Assembly: GCA_040387375.1 (NCBI GenBank)
Contig: JAZKDW010000030.1
Coordinates: 1 to 64,000 of the forward strand
DNA: 64,000 bases
Source: JAZKDW01 sp040387375
GTDB lineage: Bacteria; Pseudomonadota; Gammaproteobacteria; Burkholderiales; Burkholderiaceae_D
Direction of reading: 5' to 3'
The notes below the pieces were generated by a model. That model saw only the letters and a program-made list of their open reading frames with translations. It searched no databases and was not told where the DNA came from. Of the stretch, positions 8,704-17,573 are shown in pieces (the first letter of the stretch is position 1; the number at the start of each line of letters is the position of its first letter). The translations under genes and the position numbers were made by a program.

Positions 8704-9876
8704 ATGGTTCGCATGCATCAATTTTTTCGGCACGGCGGCAAAATGCCGGTCACCCTGTTTTTCGCTTTTACCTGCATCGCCGTTTATCTGGCGATGATGG
8801 CGCCCGGCCATCCTCTGAGCGCCCCTCAAGTTGCAGACCTGATCGCCTGGGGCGGCAACTACCGCCCGCGCACGATCGTCGATCAACCCTGGCGATTATT
8901 AACCTCGATTTTCCTGCATGGCGGATTGATTCACCTGGCCATGAATACCTTCGCTCTGCTTGACCTCGGGTACGTGCTGGAACAAAAAATTGGCAAGGCC
9001 ATGATGGCGGTCGTCTTTTTGCTGTCTGGAATAGCCGGTGCGCTGGCGTCCGTGATCTGGCATCCGGCATCGGTCGGCGTCGGCGCATCCGGCGCCATCA
9101 TGGGAGTTGCCGGTACGCTGCTGGTATGGCTGGCATTGCCCGCGCTGAGCGAAACGGTTGCACAGCATCGCACAGCGCAGATACGCGCGCTGTTCATCGG
9201 CGTGGCATTGACCCTGGGCGTCGGCGCATTCTCGGAACAGATCGATAACGCGGCGCACGCCGGCGGGCTTGTGGCCGGATTGATACTCGGCATCCTGACT
9301 TATGGATTGGCACGTGCCCGCCTCAACGGCGCAGCACGCTACCTGGCCCCATTTCTATTGTTCCTCGCCGGCTTGCTGACGATATCGCTGGTGTTTCGCA
9401 ACCAGGCGCTCGATGAATACAGGTTCAGGCAGTTGTTGCCCGCGATCGTCAAGCATATCGAGCGTTACGGCAATGTGCATGCATTTCTCACGGCCTTGCA
9501 AAATGAGGAAAGAGAGGCAGGCATTGCCAATATACTGAAGCGCAAAAAAGTCACCGAACAGAATTTCATGCTCGGAATCAATGCATGGAAAACCTGCATT
9601 CTCGATGTGAATGTCATGGCAAGAATGAAGGTGACGTCCGACCAGAAGGCGCTGACTGAAAAGCTGATCGCCTACTGCGGTTTGCGCCAGAAGCAGTACG
9701 AATTGTTGCGGGCCCATGCCCTGAATGGCGCACCGGGATCGGCGGCCGCCGATCCTGCCCTGGCGCGCTACAGCACTGGCGCAAATTTGCTTTTTGCAAG
9801 CATGATTCCCGCTCTTCAGCATGAATTGGGACTGGCGCCGCCCGAAGTAAAAACGCAAAAGAAATCCGAGGAATAA
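8704..9876 (+). CDS. Rhomboid-family intramembrane serine protease
   Basis: This is a predicted polytopic inner-membrane protease that cuts substrates within the bilayer. The first ~210 residues hold about six hydrophobic segments with the rhomboid hallmarks: His77-xxx-Asn81 (HLAMN), nucleophile Ser129 in GASGAIMG and catalytic His185 in NAAHAGGL. All three are present. After a last membrane helix (about 213-230) there is an unusual ~160-residue soluble C-terminal extension rich in charged residues (VKHIERYGNVHAFL, ILKRKKVTEQNFM) of unknown role. It is monocistronic, with a probable terminator at 9944. Confidence 0.85.
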   Translation: MVRMHQFFRHGGKMPVTLFFAFTCIAVYLAMMAPGHPLSAPQVADLIAWGGNYRPRTIVDQPWRLLTSIFLHGGLIHLAMNTFALLDLGYVLEQKIGKAMMAVVFLLSGIAGALASVIWHPASVGVGASGAIMGVAGTLLVWLALPALSETVAQHRTAQIRALFIGVALTLGVGAFSEQIDNAAHAGGLVAGLILGILTYGLARARLNGAARYLAPFLLFLAGLLTISLVFRNQALDEYRFRQLLPAIVKHIERYGNVHAFLTALQNEEREAGIANILKRKKVTEQNFMLGINAWKTCILDVNVMARMKVTSDQKALTEKLIAYCGLRQKQYELLRAHALNGAPGSAAADPALARYSTGANLLFASMIPALQHELGLAPPEVKTQKKSEE

Positions 9877-9943
9877 AAAACACACCCGGATGATGCAGCA
9901 GTATCCATGCTCACTAATTTCATAGGGCCCTCCGCCTTTTCTG

Positions 9944-9976
9944 AAATATTCGGCTAATGTCAGGCGAATATTTTTT
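9944..9976 (+). terminator. Probable terminator of the rhomboid gene
   Basis: A 9-bp AT-rich stem (AAATATTCG/CGAATATTT) with a 12-nt loop runs straight into further T residues about 70 bp after the rhomboid stop. The stem is weak in GC, so this is a moderate call. Confidence 0.5.
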
Positions 9977-10124
9977 CAACTGATTGATTTGCGCAGCAGA
10001 GATCTAGAGTCCGGCTTACAACTACCGCTCCTCGCTTTACCAAGCTGCCTACGCGGCAGTGAACCCTCCTGGTCCCGGACATCCAGCCTATCTTGTTTTC
10101 TGAGCTGCCTACCCAGCACGCGCG
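9977..10124 (-). CRISPR. Decayed three-repeat type I-F CRISPR-like relic
   Basis: Read on the minus strand there are three repeat-like blocks at exact 60-bp spacing (10124-10097, 10064-10037, 10004-9977), which is the 28-nt repeat plus 32-nt spacer period of type I-F. The middle block begins GTTCACTGCCGCGTAGGCAG, the known I-F repeat with its Csy4 hairpin CTGCC-GCGTA-GGCAG. The first block keeps only the 3' half (GTAGGCAGCTCAGAAA). The third keeps a 10/13 match to the 5' half. Two 32-nt spacers result (10096-10065 and 10036-10005). No cas gene lies in the window. The rest of 9877-10379 holds only a terminator and the promoter region of the next gene. Confidence 0.6.
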
Positions 10125-10323
10125 TGTGGCTTCCACTTTCCGGCAGCAGCGGACGATCCTGGCAGGCCATGCCGCGCGCCTGACCAGGACATGGCCGGCA
10201 AGCGGGATTTCATATGCACAGGCCGGCATGATTGATTACCAAAAATCACCACCAATCATGCCCGGCATTCATGCAGGCCAGCTACTTCTTGCCCTTTTCT
10301 GGCAATCGCTGATAATATGTGTG

Positions 10324-10338
10324 TGTAGAAGTAATACA
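10324..10338. promoter_or_regulatory. Putative operator of the catabolic cluster, copy 1
   Basis: TGTAGAA-G-TAATACA, 42-56 bp upstream of the acyl-CoA dehydrogenase ATG, shares a perfect left half and 5 of 7 right-half positions with the perfect palindrome at 31404. The placement fits a core-promoter operator. The cognate regulator is not shown by sequence. One of the two IclR proteins of the cluster is the simplest candidate. Confidence 0.5.
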
Positions 10339-10379
10339 TTGTTGTGTAATAAAATACGACTCTCTGAGGAGCACTGTGC

Positions 10380-11546
10380 ATGTATCTGCTGGAACAAGCC
10401 GAGGATCGGCATTTTCGCGACGAGGTGCGCAGGTTCATGCGAGAGAACCTGCCGGCAAGCCTTCGGCGCAAGAGTTTTACCTTGCAGAAGCCGGACAAGG
10501 CCGACCTGGTGAATTGGCATCGCACGCTGCATCGCCACGGCTGGGGAGCGCCATCCTGGCCGATCGAGTTCGGCGGCACGGGATGGACGGCGGTACAGCA
10601 AAAAATCTTTGAAGAAGAAAGCATGATGGCAGGGGGGCCACGTTATATGCCCCAGGTGAACATGATCGGTCCCGTGCTCCAGCGTTTTGGCACCAAGGCG
10701 CAGCAAGACCGGTTTATGTCGCGCCTGATCACATTGGACGATTGGTGGTGCCAGGGCTATTCGGAACCGGAAGCTGGATCCGATCTCGGCTCGCTGCGCA
10801 CGCGGGCGCGCCGTGAAGGCGACAACTACATCGTCACGGGCCAGAAGATATGGACATCAGGAGCGCCGTGGGCCGACTGGATGTTTGCGCTGGTCAGGAC
10901 CAGCGACGAAGGCCGGCCGAATGAAGGCATCAGCTTTCTGCTCATCGACATGAAGTCGCCTGGCATCGAAGCGAACTGGATCAAGGGCATTGATGGTGGC
11001 GGCACGTTGGCAGAAGTGTTTCTGACCGATGTCAAAGTACCGGTCGCCAACCTGGTACATGAAGAGAACAAAGGCTGGACGGTGGCGAAATACCTGCTGG
11101 ACTTCGAACGTCTGGGTCAGGCCGCCATTGGCCACTGCAAATTCCTGTTGTTATTGCTCAAGCGGCTGGCGTCACGGCCCGGCGCTGACAGGCAAATCGC
11201 ATTGCGGGACATGAACTTCCGCCGGCGCGTGGCATCTGCAGAGATCGAGCTGATGGCACACGAATGGACTCTGCTGCGCGTCCTGTCGTCCTCACCCAAG
11301 GGTGCACAGTTCTCGATCCTGAAAAATCGCGGCGCTGAAATTCAGCAATTGCTCATCGAGCTGATGCTTGAATGTGTCGGCGCCGATCTTCTTGCTCCCG
11401 CACCGGAGAAGACTTCGGAGTGCGAAGACCCCTTGCCCGATGCCGCAGCGGTTGCCGCTGCATTCCTCGACATGCGCAAAGTCAGCATTTTTGCAGGAAC
11501 GACCGAAGTCCAGAAAAACATCATTGCCAAGTCGCTGCTGGCTTGA
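10380..11546 (+). CDS. Acyl-CoA dehydrogenase family protein
   Basis: This is a FAD-dependent dehydrogenase that should introduce an alpha,beta double bond into an acyl-CoA. The 388-residue product shows the N-terminal helical domain, the FAD/substrate loop QGYSEPEAGSDLGSLRTRA, the middle beta domain (YIVTGQKIWTSGA) and a C-terminal helix domain ending with AGTTEVQKNIIA. It opens a plus-strand group with a Bug receptor and a second dehydrogenase (12607). A GAGGAG ribosome site precedes the ATG. Two neighbouring dehydrogenase genes of this size may form a heteromeric enzyme, as in steroid side-chain oxidation, but this is inference. Confidence 0.88.
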   Translation: MYLLEQAEDRHFRDEVRRFMRENLPASLRRKSFTLQKPDKADLVNWHRTLHRHGWGAPSWPIEFGGTGWTAVQQKIFEEESMMAGGPRYMPQVNMIGPVLQRFGTKAQQDRFMSRLITLDDWWCQGYSEPEAGSDLGSLRTRARREGDNYIVTGQKIWTSGAPWADWMFALVRTSDEGRPNEGISFLLIDMKSPGIEANWIKGIDGGGTLAEVFLTDVKVPVANLVHEENKGWTVAKYLLDFERLGQAAIGHCKFLLLLLKRLASRPGADRQIALRDMNFRRRVASAEIELMAHEWTLLRVLSSSPKGAQFSILKNRGAEIQQLLIELMLECVGADLLAPAPEKTSECEDPLPDAAAVAAAFLDMRKVSIFAGTTEVQKNIIAKSLLA

Positions 11547-11589
11547 GCAATCTCTCTTTCACCCACCAATTCACAAGGATCGATCAGCC

Positions 11590-12564
11590 ATGAAAAACCC
11601 CCTGCCGGCACTGTTCGCCGCAACCGCCTTCCTGCTAACCGCCTCTTCCGCGCATGCTCAGGCCAATGACTACCCGTCGCGCCCCATCCGTCTGATCGTG
11701 CCCTATAACGCCGGCGGCGCAGTCGATATCGTCGGGCGGGTCTACGCGCAAAAGCTCAGCCAGATGCTGGGCCAGACCGTCGTGGTGGAGAACCGCCCCG
11801 GAGGCTCGGCAATGATAGGCATAAAGGGGGTGCTGCAGGCGCCGGCGGACGGCTACACCCTGCTGATGTCGACCACGACGTATACCACCAACACCATCGT
11901 CTACAAGGCTCCCGGATATGGACTGGATGACTTTGCCGTGGTCGCGGGCCTGGGTGTCAGCGGTCTGCTGCTACTGCAGAGCACCACTGTCCCCGCCAAC
12001 AACTATGCCGAGCTGATTGCTTATGCAAAGGCAAACCCGAAAAAGCTCAACATGGGAACGCTCGGCGGCGGTGGCATTACACAGCTGCTGTCCTCGCGTT
12101 TTCAGCATGCCACCGGCATCCAGACCACGGACATTCCGTACAGTGGCGGCAGCGCCGTGATGCAAGGCCTGCTTGGCGGCGTAGTCGACATCTTCATCGA
12201 TCCGATGCCCACTGCGATTCCACAATTGGGCAGCAACCGAATCAAGGCCCTTGCCTCCACCACCGACGGCCGATCGCCGCTTGCGCCCGAGGTGCCGACC
12301 TTCAAGGAGCTCGGCGTACCCAGCATGATCGGTGGCGCCTGGTTTGCAGTGCATGCTTCCGCCAAGACTCCCCAGGCAATCATCGACAAGCTGCGCCTGC
12401 AATCCACGGAGATGATGAAGGCAAAAGATTTTCTGGACAAGCTGACCGCAGTAAAAGTCGATCCATGGACCACGGGACCTGAAAGCTTCAGCCGCTACCT
12501 GAATGCGGACAAGTTACTGTGGGAAAAAGATGCGGAACGCCTTGGACTCAAGGGCACGCTTTAA
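11590..12564 (+). CDS. Bug/TctC-type periplasmic solute receptor
   Basis: This is a tripartite-tricarboxylate-transporter-type (Bug) solute-binding protein. I use the ATG at 11590 because it yields a clean signal peptide (MKNPLPALFAATAFLLTASSAHA-Q) and has AAGGA upstream. The mature protein begins with the family pattern YPSRPIRLIVPYNAGGAVDIVGR, and VVVENRPGGSAMIGI follows. The 324-residue length is standard. It sits between two acyl-CoA dehydrogenase genes, so it may import the pathway substrate or act as a sensor. No membrane TctA/TctB partner is encoded in the window. Confidence 0.9.
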   Translation: MKNPLPALFAATAFLLTASSAHAQANDYPSRPIRLIVPYNAGGAVDIVGRVYAQKLSQMLGQTVVVENRPGGSAMIGIKGVLQAPADGYTLLMSTTTYTTNTIVYKAPGYGLDDFAVVAGLGVSGLLLLQSTTVPANNYAELIAYAKANPKKLNMGTLGGGGITQLLSSRFQHATGIQTTDIPYSGGSAVMQGLLGGVVDIFIDPMPTAIPQLGSNRIKALASTTDGRSPLAPEVPTFKELGVPSMIGGAWFAVHASAKTPQAIIDKLRLQSTEMMKAKDFLDKLTAVKVDPWTTGPESFSRYLNADKLLWEKDAERLGLKGTL

Positions 12565-12606
12565 CAGCGTCTGCGCGGCACGCTTCATGAATAGAGGATT
12601 CATCTG

Positions 12607-13758
12607 ATGGATTTCAACCTGACCGAAGAACAGGCCATGTTGGCGGACATGACCGCCCGGCTGTTTCAAAACGAGCACGACCCCCGGAGTCGACGCCGCC
12701 GGCTTGCCGGTGAAGCGCCGGCGGAAAGCCGCTTGTGGGCCTCGTTGGCGGAACTGGGAATCCTGGGCATTCATGTGCCGGATACCTACGGCGGTACGGC
12801 CTCATCAGAACAGGAAAGTGCAATCTCCAGCCATATCGTCGCCAAAGCCATGGGACGCATGCTGGTCAACGAGCCTTTTGTCTCTACTGCGGTGGTCGCT
12901 GCTTCCCTCATTGTTCATGCAGCGAGCGCTCGCCAAAAAGAGGCGCTGCTGCCGAAGCTCGCTGACGGCACCCTGAAAATCGTGCTCGCCCATGCGGACG
13001 GCGGCAAAAGCACAGACCTCGCGCATACGGAAACCTCCGCAAGCCTGATGTCCGATGGTTACCGCCTGCGCGGCGTCAAACATCGGATGCCGGATTCAGG
13101 CAGCGCTCACCAATTCATCATCTCCGCCAGGACATCGGGCGCGGTGACAGACGAACACGGCGTCAGCCTGTTTCTGGTCGATCGCAATTGTGAGGGCTTG
13201 ACCGTAACGTGCGGCGTCGGATTCGATGGCAGTGATGTCGGCGAATTGCGTCTCGACGACGTGCTTGTCAGCGCAGACCGGCTGATTGGATCAGTCGACG
13301 AGGGACTGCGCCCAATGCGACACGCAATCCATCGCGGTATCAGCGCATTGCTGGCCGAAGCGGTCGGCGCAATGGAGCGCTTGCAGGAGATGTCGATCGA
13401 ACATCTGAAAACCCGCAAGCAGTTTGGCCAGACGCTGGCACGCTTCCAGATACTGCAGCATTACGTTGCCGACATGGCGACCGCGCTCGAACAATCGTAT
13501 TCGATGTCATTGATGGCGTGTTCAGCGAGTGCGCATGACGACGACACCGACGGCGCTCGCTCGATTGCCGCCGCCAAGCATATGGTGGGGCGCCATGGCC
13601 TGGTGGTCGGCAAACACGCGGTGCAATTGCATGGCGGTGTCGGCATGACCGATGAGCTGCTGGTCGGTCAATACTTCAGGCGGCTTCTCATGATTGATGC
13701 CACGTGGGGGAATGCGGAAGAACAGCTGGGATGTTTTGCCCGCACCCACGTTGACTGA
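12607..13758 (+). CDS. Acyl-CoA dehydrogenase family protein
   Basis: This is a second acyl-CoA dehydrogenase of 383 residues, third gene of the plus-strand group. Recognisable elements are the N-terminal FNLTEEQAMLADMTARLF, the C-terminal helical segment HLKTRKQFGQTLARFQILQHYVADM and the late HGGVGMTDELLVGQYFRRL motif, which is the FAD/dimer region. The usual flavin loop SEPxxGSD is degenerate here (AHADGGKSTDLAHTETSA). This pattern is known for the non-flavin-typical partner in heteromeric ACAD pairs, and it suggests that the protein works together with the 10380 product. It converges on the Bug gene at 13774. Confidence 0.86.
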   Translation: MDFNLTEEQAMLADMTARLFQNEHDPRSRRRRLAGEAPAESRLWASLAELGILGIHVPDTYGGTASSEQESAISSHIVAKAMGRMLVNEPFVSTAVVAASLIVHAASARQKEALLPKLADGTLKIVLAHADGGKSTDLAHTETSASLMSDGYRLRGVKHRMPDSGSAHQFIISARTSGAVTDEHGVSLFLVDRNCEGLTVTCGVGFDGSDVGELRLDDVLVSADRLIGSVDEGLRPMRHAIHRGISALLAEAVGAMERLQEMSIEHLKTRKQFGQTLARFQILQHYVADMATALEQSYSMSLMACSASAHDDDTDGARSIAAAKHMVGRHGLVVGKHAVQLHGGVGMTDELLVGQYFRRLLMIDATWGNAEEQLGCFARTHVD

Positions 13759-13773
13759 ACCCGCCCCTCTCTC

Positions 13774-14775
13774 TTATTGCTTCTCCAGCTTGCCGGCCTT
13801 GACGGCGCGCTCCAGTATCGCGTAGTCCTTATCGATGTAGTTGCGCAGGTCCTGCGAGGTACCTCCCACCGGGTAGGTGCCGCCCTGGCGCAGCTTGGCG
13901 ATTATTGCCGGCTCCTTGAGGATGACCTGCAGCTTTTGATTGACGAGGTCGATGATGTTCTGCGGCACCCCGGCCGGCGCCATCACTGCAAAGAAACCAT
14001 TGATCTCGAAGCCCGGCAAGCTTTCGGCGACTGTGGGAATCTGCTCGAGACCCGGAAGGCGAGCCGCGGAAGCGACGGCAATGGCGCGCAGGCGTCCATC
14101 GTTCACCATCCCGATCAGCGGCGGAATGCCGTCGATCACCACTTGGGTGCGGCCGGCTATCGCGTCGGTCGCGGCAATCTGACTGGTGGGATAGGGAACA
14201 TGGACCAGATCGATCTGCGCGGTAGCTTCGAGCAGCTCGCCGGTGACATGCGGAATGTTGCGCTGCCCGATCGTGCCGAAGTTCACCGCGCCGGGTTTCT
14301 GCTTCGCGTAAGCGATGAGTTCGGCAATGCTCTTGATTGGCAAGTCGGGATTGACAGCAATCAACATCGGACTCACACCCACGTTAATGACCGGCACCAG
14401 GTCCTTGATCGGATCGTAGGGAAGATTTGCCATCGTGAGCCGGTTCATCGACAGGCCAGAGGAACTCGCAAATACGAATGTGTAACCATCCTTCGGCGCC
14501 CTGGCTGCGTTCGACAGGCCGATGATCTGATTGGCGCCCGGCCTGTTGTCGATGATGAAACGCTGGCCGAGTTCAGTGCTGAGCCGATCGGCCAGCAGAC
14601 GAGCGGCGATGTCGGGCGCGCCACCAGCCGCCGTCGGCACGATGACCGTCACCGGGCGGGCGGGCCAGGCCGGCGCCTGCGCCCATGCGGCAGCGGTGAC
14701 AGCCAGTCCTGCCCCGGCAATCAGGAATGTGGTGCCGGCACGCCTGGCGCGCTGGATGAAACTGGAAGTTTTCAT
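13774..14775 (-). CDS. Bug/TctC-type periplasmic solute receptor
   Basis: This 333-residue solute receptor has a signal peptide (about residues 1-33, ending AAWAQA) and the Bug start pattern WPARPVTVIVPTAAGGAPDIAARLLA. The loop FIIDNRPGANQIIGL and the second-domain pattern VPYPTSQIAATDAIAGRTQVVIDGIP are typical. It is the last gene of the minus-strand operon that starts with the VOC protein at 20127 and lies just after the dioxygenase beta subunit. This suggests uptake of the aromatic substrate. No TctAB genes are present nearby. Confidence 0.9.
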   Translation of the reverse strand: MKTSSFIQRARRAGTTFLIAGAGLAVTAAAWAQAPAWPARPVTVIVPTAAGGAPDIAARLLADRLSTELGQRFIIDNRPGANQIIGLSNAARAPKDGYTFVFASSSGLSMNRLTMANLPYDPIKDLVPVINVGVSPMLIAVNPDLPIKSIAELIAYAKQKPGAVNFGTIGQRNIPHVTGELLEATAQIDLVHVPYPTSQIAATDAIAGRTQVVIDGIPPLIGMVNDGRLRAIAVASAARLPGLEQIPTVAESLPGFEINGFFAVMAPAGVPQNIIDLVNQKLQVILKEPAIIAKLRQGGTYPVGGTSQDLRNYIDKDYAILERAVKAGKLEKQ

Positions 14776-14826
14776 AAAATGCCTTTTCAGATTGGAGACA
14801 AGAGCCGGGATAACATCACCCGCTGT

Positions 14827-15378
14827 TTACAGGAATACCGTCAGGTTCTTTGCCATCAGTACGCTTTGCTCGATGAGGATCTTGCGGCGTGCAATGCGCA
14901 GCATTCCGCCGCACCGCCGCAGGGTGTCTTCGCGCCGCCCGGCCAGCAGGTCGGTTTCGGTTTCGAGGCGGTTGCGGTACACAAGAAAATGCGATTTGAC
15001 CGTCATCGTTTCGCCTTCATCGAGCGTGTCGATCGATTCGACGATGCGGATGTTGGTGATCGTGTGCGAGACGCGCGACAGCGGTTCCTCGGCCCAGTGG
15101 AGGCCGGTCTGAAGTTGCCTGACGCGCTTGATCAGCGTTTCCTTGTCGTCGTCAAACCAGCCCACCTGATCTTCGGCCGAACTGTCCGTCGCACGGTTTT
15201 GCCAGCTCACGTTCTTGCGCAGTGGCATCCAGTAGCGAGTATCGGTGGTGAAGAGGTCAAGCCACCCGTCATAGCGGCGCTCGTCGAGCAGGTCCGCCTC
15301 GACGTAGTACAGATCCTCGACCTCGCGGATAAGATCAAGATAGAGAAGGCGGGACGGCGGCAATGTGCGAGAGCTCAT
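14827..15378 (-). CDS. Aromatic-ring-hydroxylating dioxygenase, beta subunit
   Basis: This is the small (beta) subunit of a Rieske non-heme iron dioxygenase, with a cone-shaped NTF2-like fold and a mainly structural role. I start it at the ATG at 15378 (MSSRTLPPSRLLYLDLIREVEDL), 7 bp after the alpha-subunit stop; the longer frame overlaps the alpha gene. The 183-residue product shows YVEADLLDERRYDGWLDLFTTDTRYWMPLR and the family's late FLVYRNRLETETDLLAGRREDTLRR. It is translationally close to the alpha subunit. No ferredoxin or reductase gene accompanies it. Confidence 0.92.
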   Translation of the reverse strand: MSSRTLPPSRLLYLDLIREVEDLYYVEADLLDERRYDGWLDLFTTDTRYWMPLRKNVSWQNRATDSSAEDQVGWFDDDKETLIKRVRQLQTGLHWAEEPLSRVSHTITNIRIVESIDTLDEGETMTVKSHFLVYRNRLETETDLLAGRREDTLRRCGGMLRIARRKILIEQSVLMAKNLTVFL

Positions 15379-15385
15379 GCGTACC

Positions 15386-16714
15386 TCACACCGGCGTCGC
15401 CACAGGGTTCTTGAGATCGTCCCAGCTCGCCGCATCCATGAATTGGGCCCAGCGCCGGTAGAGAACGCGCGGATTCTGCTCGCTGGTAATCGGCTGCTCG
15501 GTGGCCAGTCCCGGCACGATCGCATCCTTCTTGCCGGAGCGCAGGCCGGACTTGTAGTTGTATGGATGCAGGCGGGCGATGTGGCCACGGCTCGCGGACG
15601 ACGCGTACGACCAGTTCTCCATGTCGTCCTGCTCGGTCATGCCGCCGGGACCCGAGTAACGCATGTAGTAACGGCGCAGGTAATCGCGCACTTCGGCTGG
15701 CGCTTCCTTGTCGACGAAATAGACGCGCCACATCTCAGTCTGGTTGGCGCTGCGTGGATGGGCGACCAGGATGGTGCGCGGCTGCTGCGCGTGGAACGAC
15801 ATGTTGGGGAAGATCGTGCCCAGCGTCACGTTGACGCCGGCACGCGCACCCAGCAATTTCACGCGGCGCTCCCAGCATTCGCGAAAGTATTCGGCGACGA
15901 TGGGGGATGCCGCATAGTCATCGCGCGGCACATCCGTGTCCCTTAGCCCGTACATGAAACCGTGTCCGCCCGCAAAACCGCTCAGCACACGTTTGCCGGG
16001 AGGGTCACGCCGGCCCTTGCTGCCGCCGGGCCCTATGCCCACCATTTCCACCGAGCGATGACTGACCGAGTGCAGCATGTCGCCCGCGAAATTTTCGGCA
16101 ACGAATTTCCAGTTCGACGGCACGATCCATTTTTGCGGCGAGCCCAGCAATTCCGTGCCTGCATCGCTGCCGTCCCAGGCTCTCAGTCCGAGGTCCAGCC
16201 CTTCGCGGGCGTCGCCCAGGTAGTCATCGAACGACGGCGCGTTCAGATCCCAGGTCGCCCAGATGGTGCCGCGGAAGTTGGCGAGCTGGGCCACCTCGAC
16301 CAGACCCCAGTCTTCCTTTGGAAAGGGCGGCGTGTACGACGTGTCGTACGCTTGCACGCCGACCAGTTGTCCGTCGAGCCCATAGGTCCAGCCGTGATAC
16401 GGACAATAAAATGTCTTGGTATTGCCCTCATCGTAGCGGCAGACGCGCATGCCGCGGTGACGGCAGGTATTGAGGAACACGCGGATGCGGCTGTCCTTGT
16501 CGCGGGTGAGAATCACCGATTCCTCGCCCATTTGCGAGACGACGAAGTCGCCGGTGTTTTTCACCTGGCTTTCGTGGCCGACGTAGAGCCAGGCGCGCGC
16601 AAACACGCGCTCCTTTTCCCGCTCGTAGAGCTCCTGGTTGACGAAGATTTCACGGCTGATTTCCCCGTCGGCGAGATTGACCAGGGAACTTGCGCTACGG
16701 TCTGCGATGTTCAT
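15386..16714 (-). CDS. Aromatic-ring-hydroxylating dioxygenase, alpha subunit
   Basis: This is the catalytic subunit of a Rieske dioxygenase that adds two oxygens to an aromatic ring. Of 442 residues, the N-terminal domain carries the Rieske 2Fe-2S ligands Cys84-x-His86 (TCRHRGMRV) and Cys104-xx-His107 (YCPYHGWTYG). The catalytic domain has Asp212, His215 and His219 (GDMLHSVSH) plus the late QDDMENW motif that supplies the third iron ligand. The two iron histidines are three residues apart, closer than in naphthalene (four) or biphenyl (five) dioxygenases. The ring substrate cannot be named. Electron-transfer partners must be encoded elsewhere. Confidence 0.93.
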   Translation of the reverse strand: MNIADRSASSLVNLADGEISREIFVNQELYEREKERVFARAWLYVGHESQVKNTGDFVVSQMGEESVILTRDKDSRIRVFLNTCRHRGMRVCRYDEGNTKTFYCPYHGWTYGLDGQLVGVQAYDTSYTPPFPKEDWGLVEVAQLANFRGTIWATWDLNAPSFDDYLGDAREGLDLGLRAWDGSDAGTELLGSPQKWIVPSNWKFVAENFAGDMLHSVSHRSVEMVGIGPGGSKGRRDPPGKRVLSGFAGGHGFMYGLRDTDVPRDDYAASPIVAEYFRECWERRVKLLGARAGVNVTLGTIFPNMSFHAQQPRTILVAHPRSANQTEMWRVYFVDKEAPAEVRDYLRRYYMRYSGPGGMTEQDDMENWSYASSASRGHIARLHPYNYKSGLRSGKKDAIVPGLATEQPITSEQNPRVLYRRWAQFMDAASWDDLKNPVATPV

Positions 16715-16723
16715 GTGAAGCTC

Positions 16724-17542
16724 CTAGGGCACGATACGGTCAAGCAGCTGCTGCGCGAGCGCGGCGCCGGGGACTGAAATATTGAGTTCATTTGCATACT
16801 GGAGGCAGAGCTTCAGGTCCTTGTAAAAGACTTTTTGCGCGTGCGGCCCCAGCTTGCGTTTCGACCATTGGTCAGCCATGCGGCTTTGCGCAGCGCCGTT
16901 CTGCATAACCTTCTCCAGCAGGTCGGGGGCGAGGCCGGCCGCGGTTCCCAGCCTCATGCCTTCGTACGCGGCCAGCATATTTACGCAAACGATCAGCTGG
17001 TGCGCGAGTTTCATCCGGATGCCGGTGCCGGTGTCGCCGGTGTGCAGCATGTTCTTGCCCGATGCCTCGAAGACCGGCAGGCAGCGGGCGTAGGATTCGG
17101 CGCTGGCGCCGACCATGAACGACATCGTCTTGTTGCGTGCGCCCGGCTCGCTGCCGCTCACCGGCGCATCAACCAGAGCAACACCGTGCTGCGCTGAATG
17201 TTGCGCCAGATCGCCGATGGTGCGCGGCTCGACCGTGCTATGGACCACCAGGATGGAACCCGGGGCAGCTCCCGCGAGAACGCCGTCGGGGCCGAGGACG
17301 ACCGCGCGCAACTGTTCGTCATCGAGCACGCAGACGCACGTGATTTCACCATGTGCGCCGACGTCGCTATTGGACATGCCGGCGCGTGCGCCGTGCTTTA
17401 CCACTTCCTGCAGCGGCTCCGTACGCAGATCGTAGGCCATGACGTCATGGTTGGCTTGCGCCACGTTGATGGCGAGGTACTTGCCCTGCACACCCAATCC
17501 GATAAATCCGACTTTCAATGTTGCTCCTGACGTAAATTGCAT
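16724..17542 (-). CDS. NAD(P)-dependent oxidoreductase, 3-hydroxyisobutyrate dehydrogenase family
   Basis: This is a beta-hydroxyacid dehydrogenase of 272 residues. It has an N-terminal Rossmann motif (VGFIGLGVQGKYLAINVA), the substrate-binding signature VDAPVSGSEPGA and the catalytic-lysine helix GTGIRMKLAHQ. The usual Lys-x-x-Asn is Lys-x-x-His here, a small departure from the family. It sits between a Bug receptor and the dioxygenase alpha gene. It could oxidise a hydroxylated ring intermediate or a side-chain hydroxyacid. The actual substrate is unknown. Confidence 0.85.
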   Translation of the reverse strand: MQFTSGATLKVGFIGLGVQGKYLAINVAQANHDVMAYDLRTEPLQEVVKHGARAGMSNSDVGAHGEITCVCVLDDEQLRAVVLGPDGVLAGAAPGSILVVHSTVEPRTIGDLAQHSAQHGVALVDAPVSGSEPGARNKTMSFMVGASAESYARCLPVFEASGKNMLHTGDTGTGIRMKLAHQLIVCVNMLAAYEGMRLGTAAGLAPDLLEKVMQNGAAQSRMADQWSKRKLGPHAQKVFYKDLKLCLQYANELNISVPGAALAQQLLDRIVP

Positions 17543-17573
17543 TCTTCCTGGGTGCGGTCAAAAAACCAATGTG

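Noticed and set aside
13777..15414. A 545-codon plus-strand frame opposite the Bug and dioxygenase genes.
   Set aside because: It is a GC-rich shadow of clear minus-strand genes and shows no domain.
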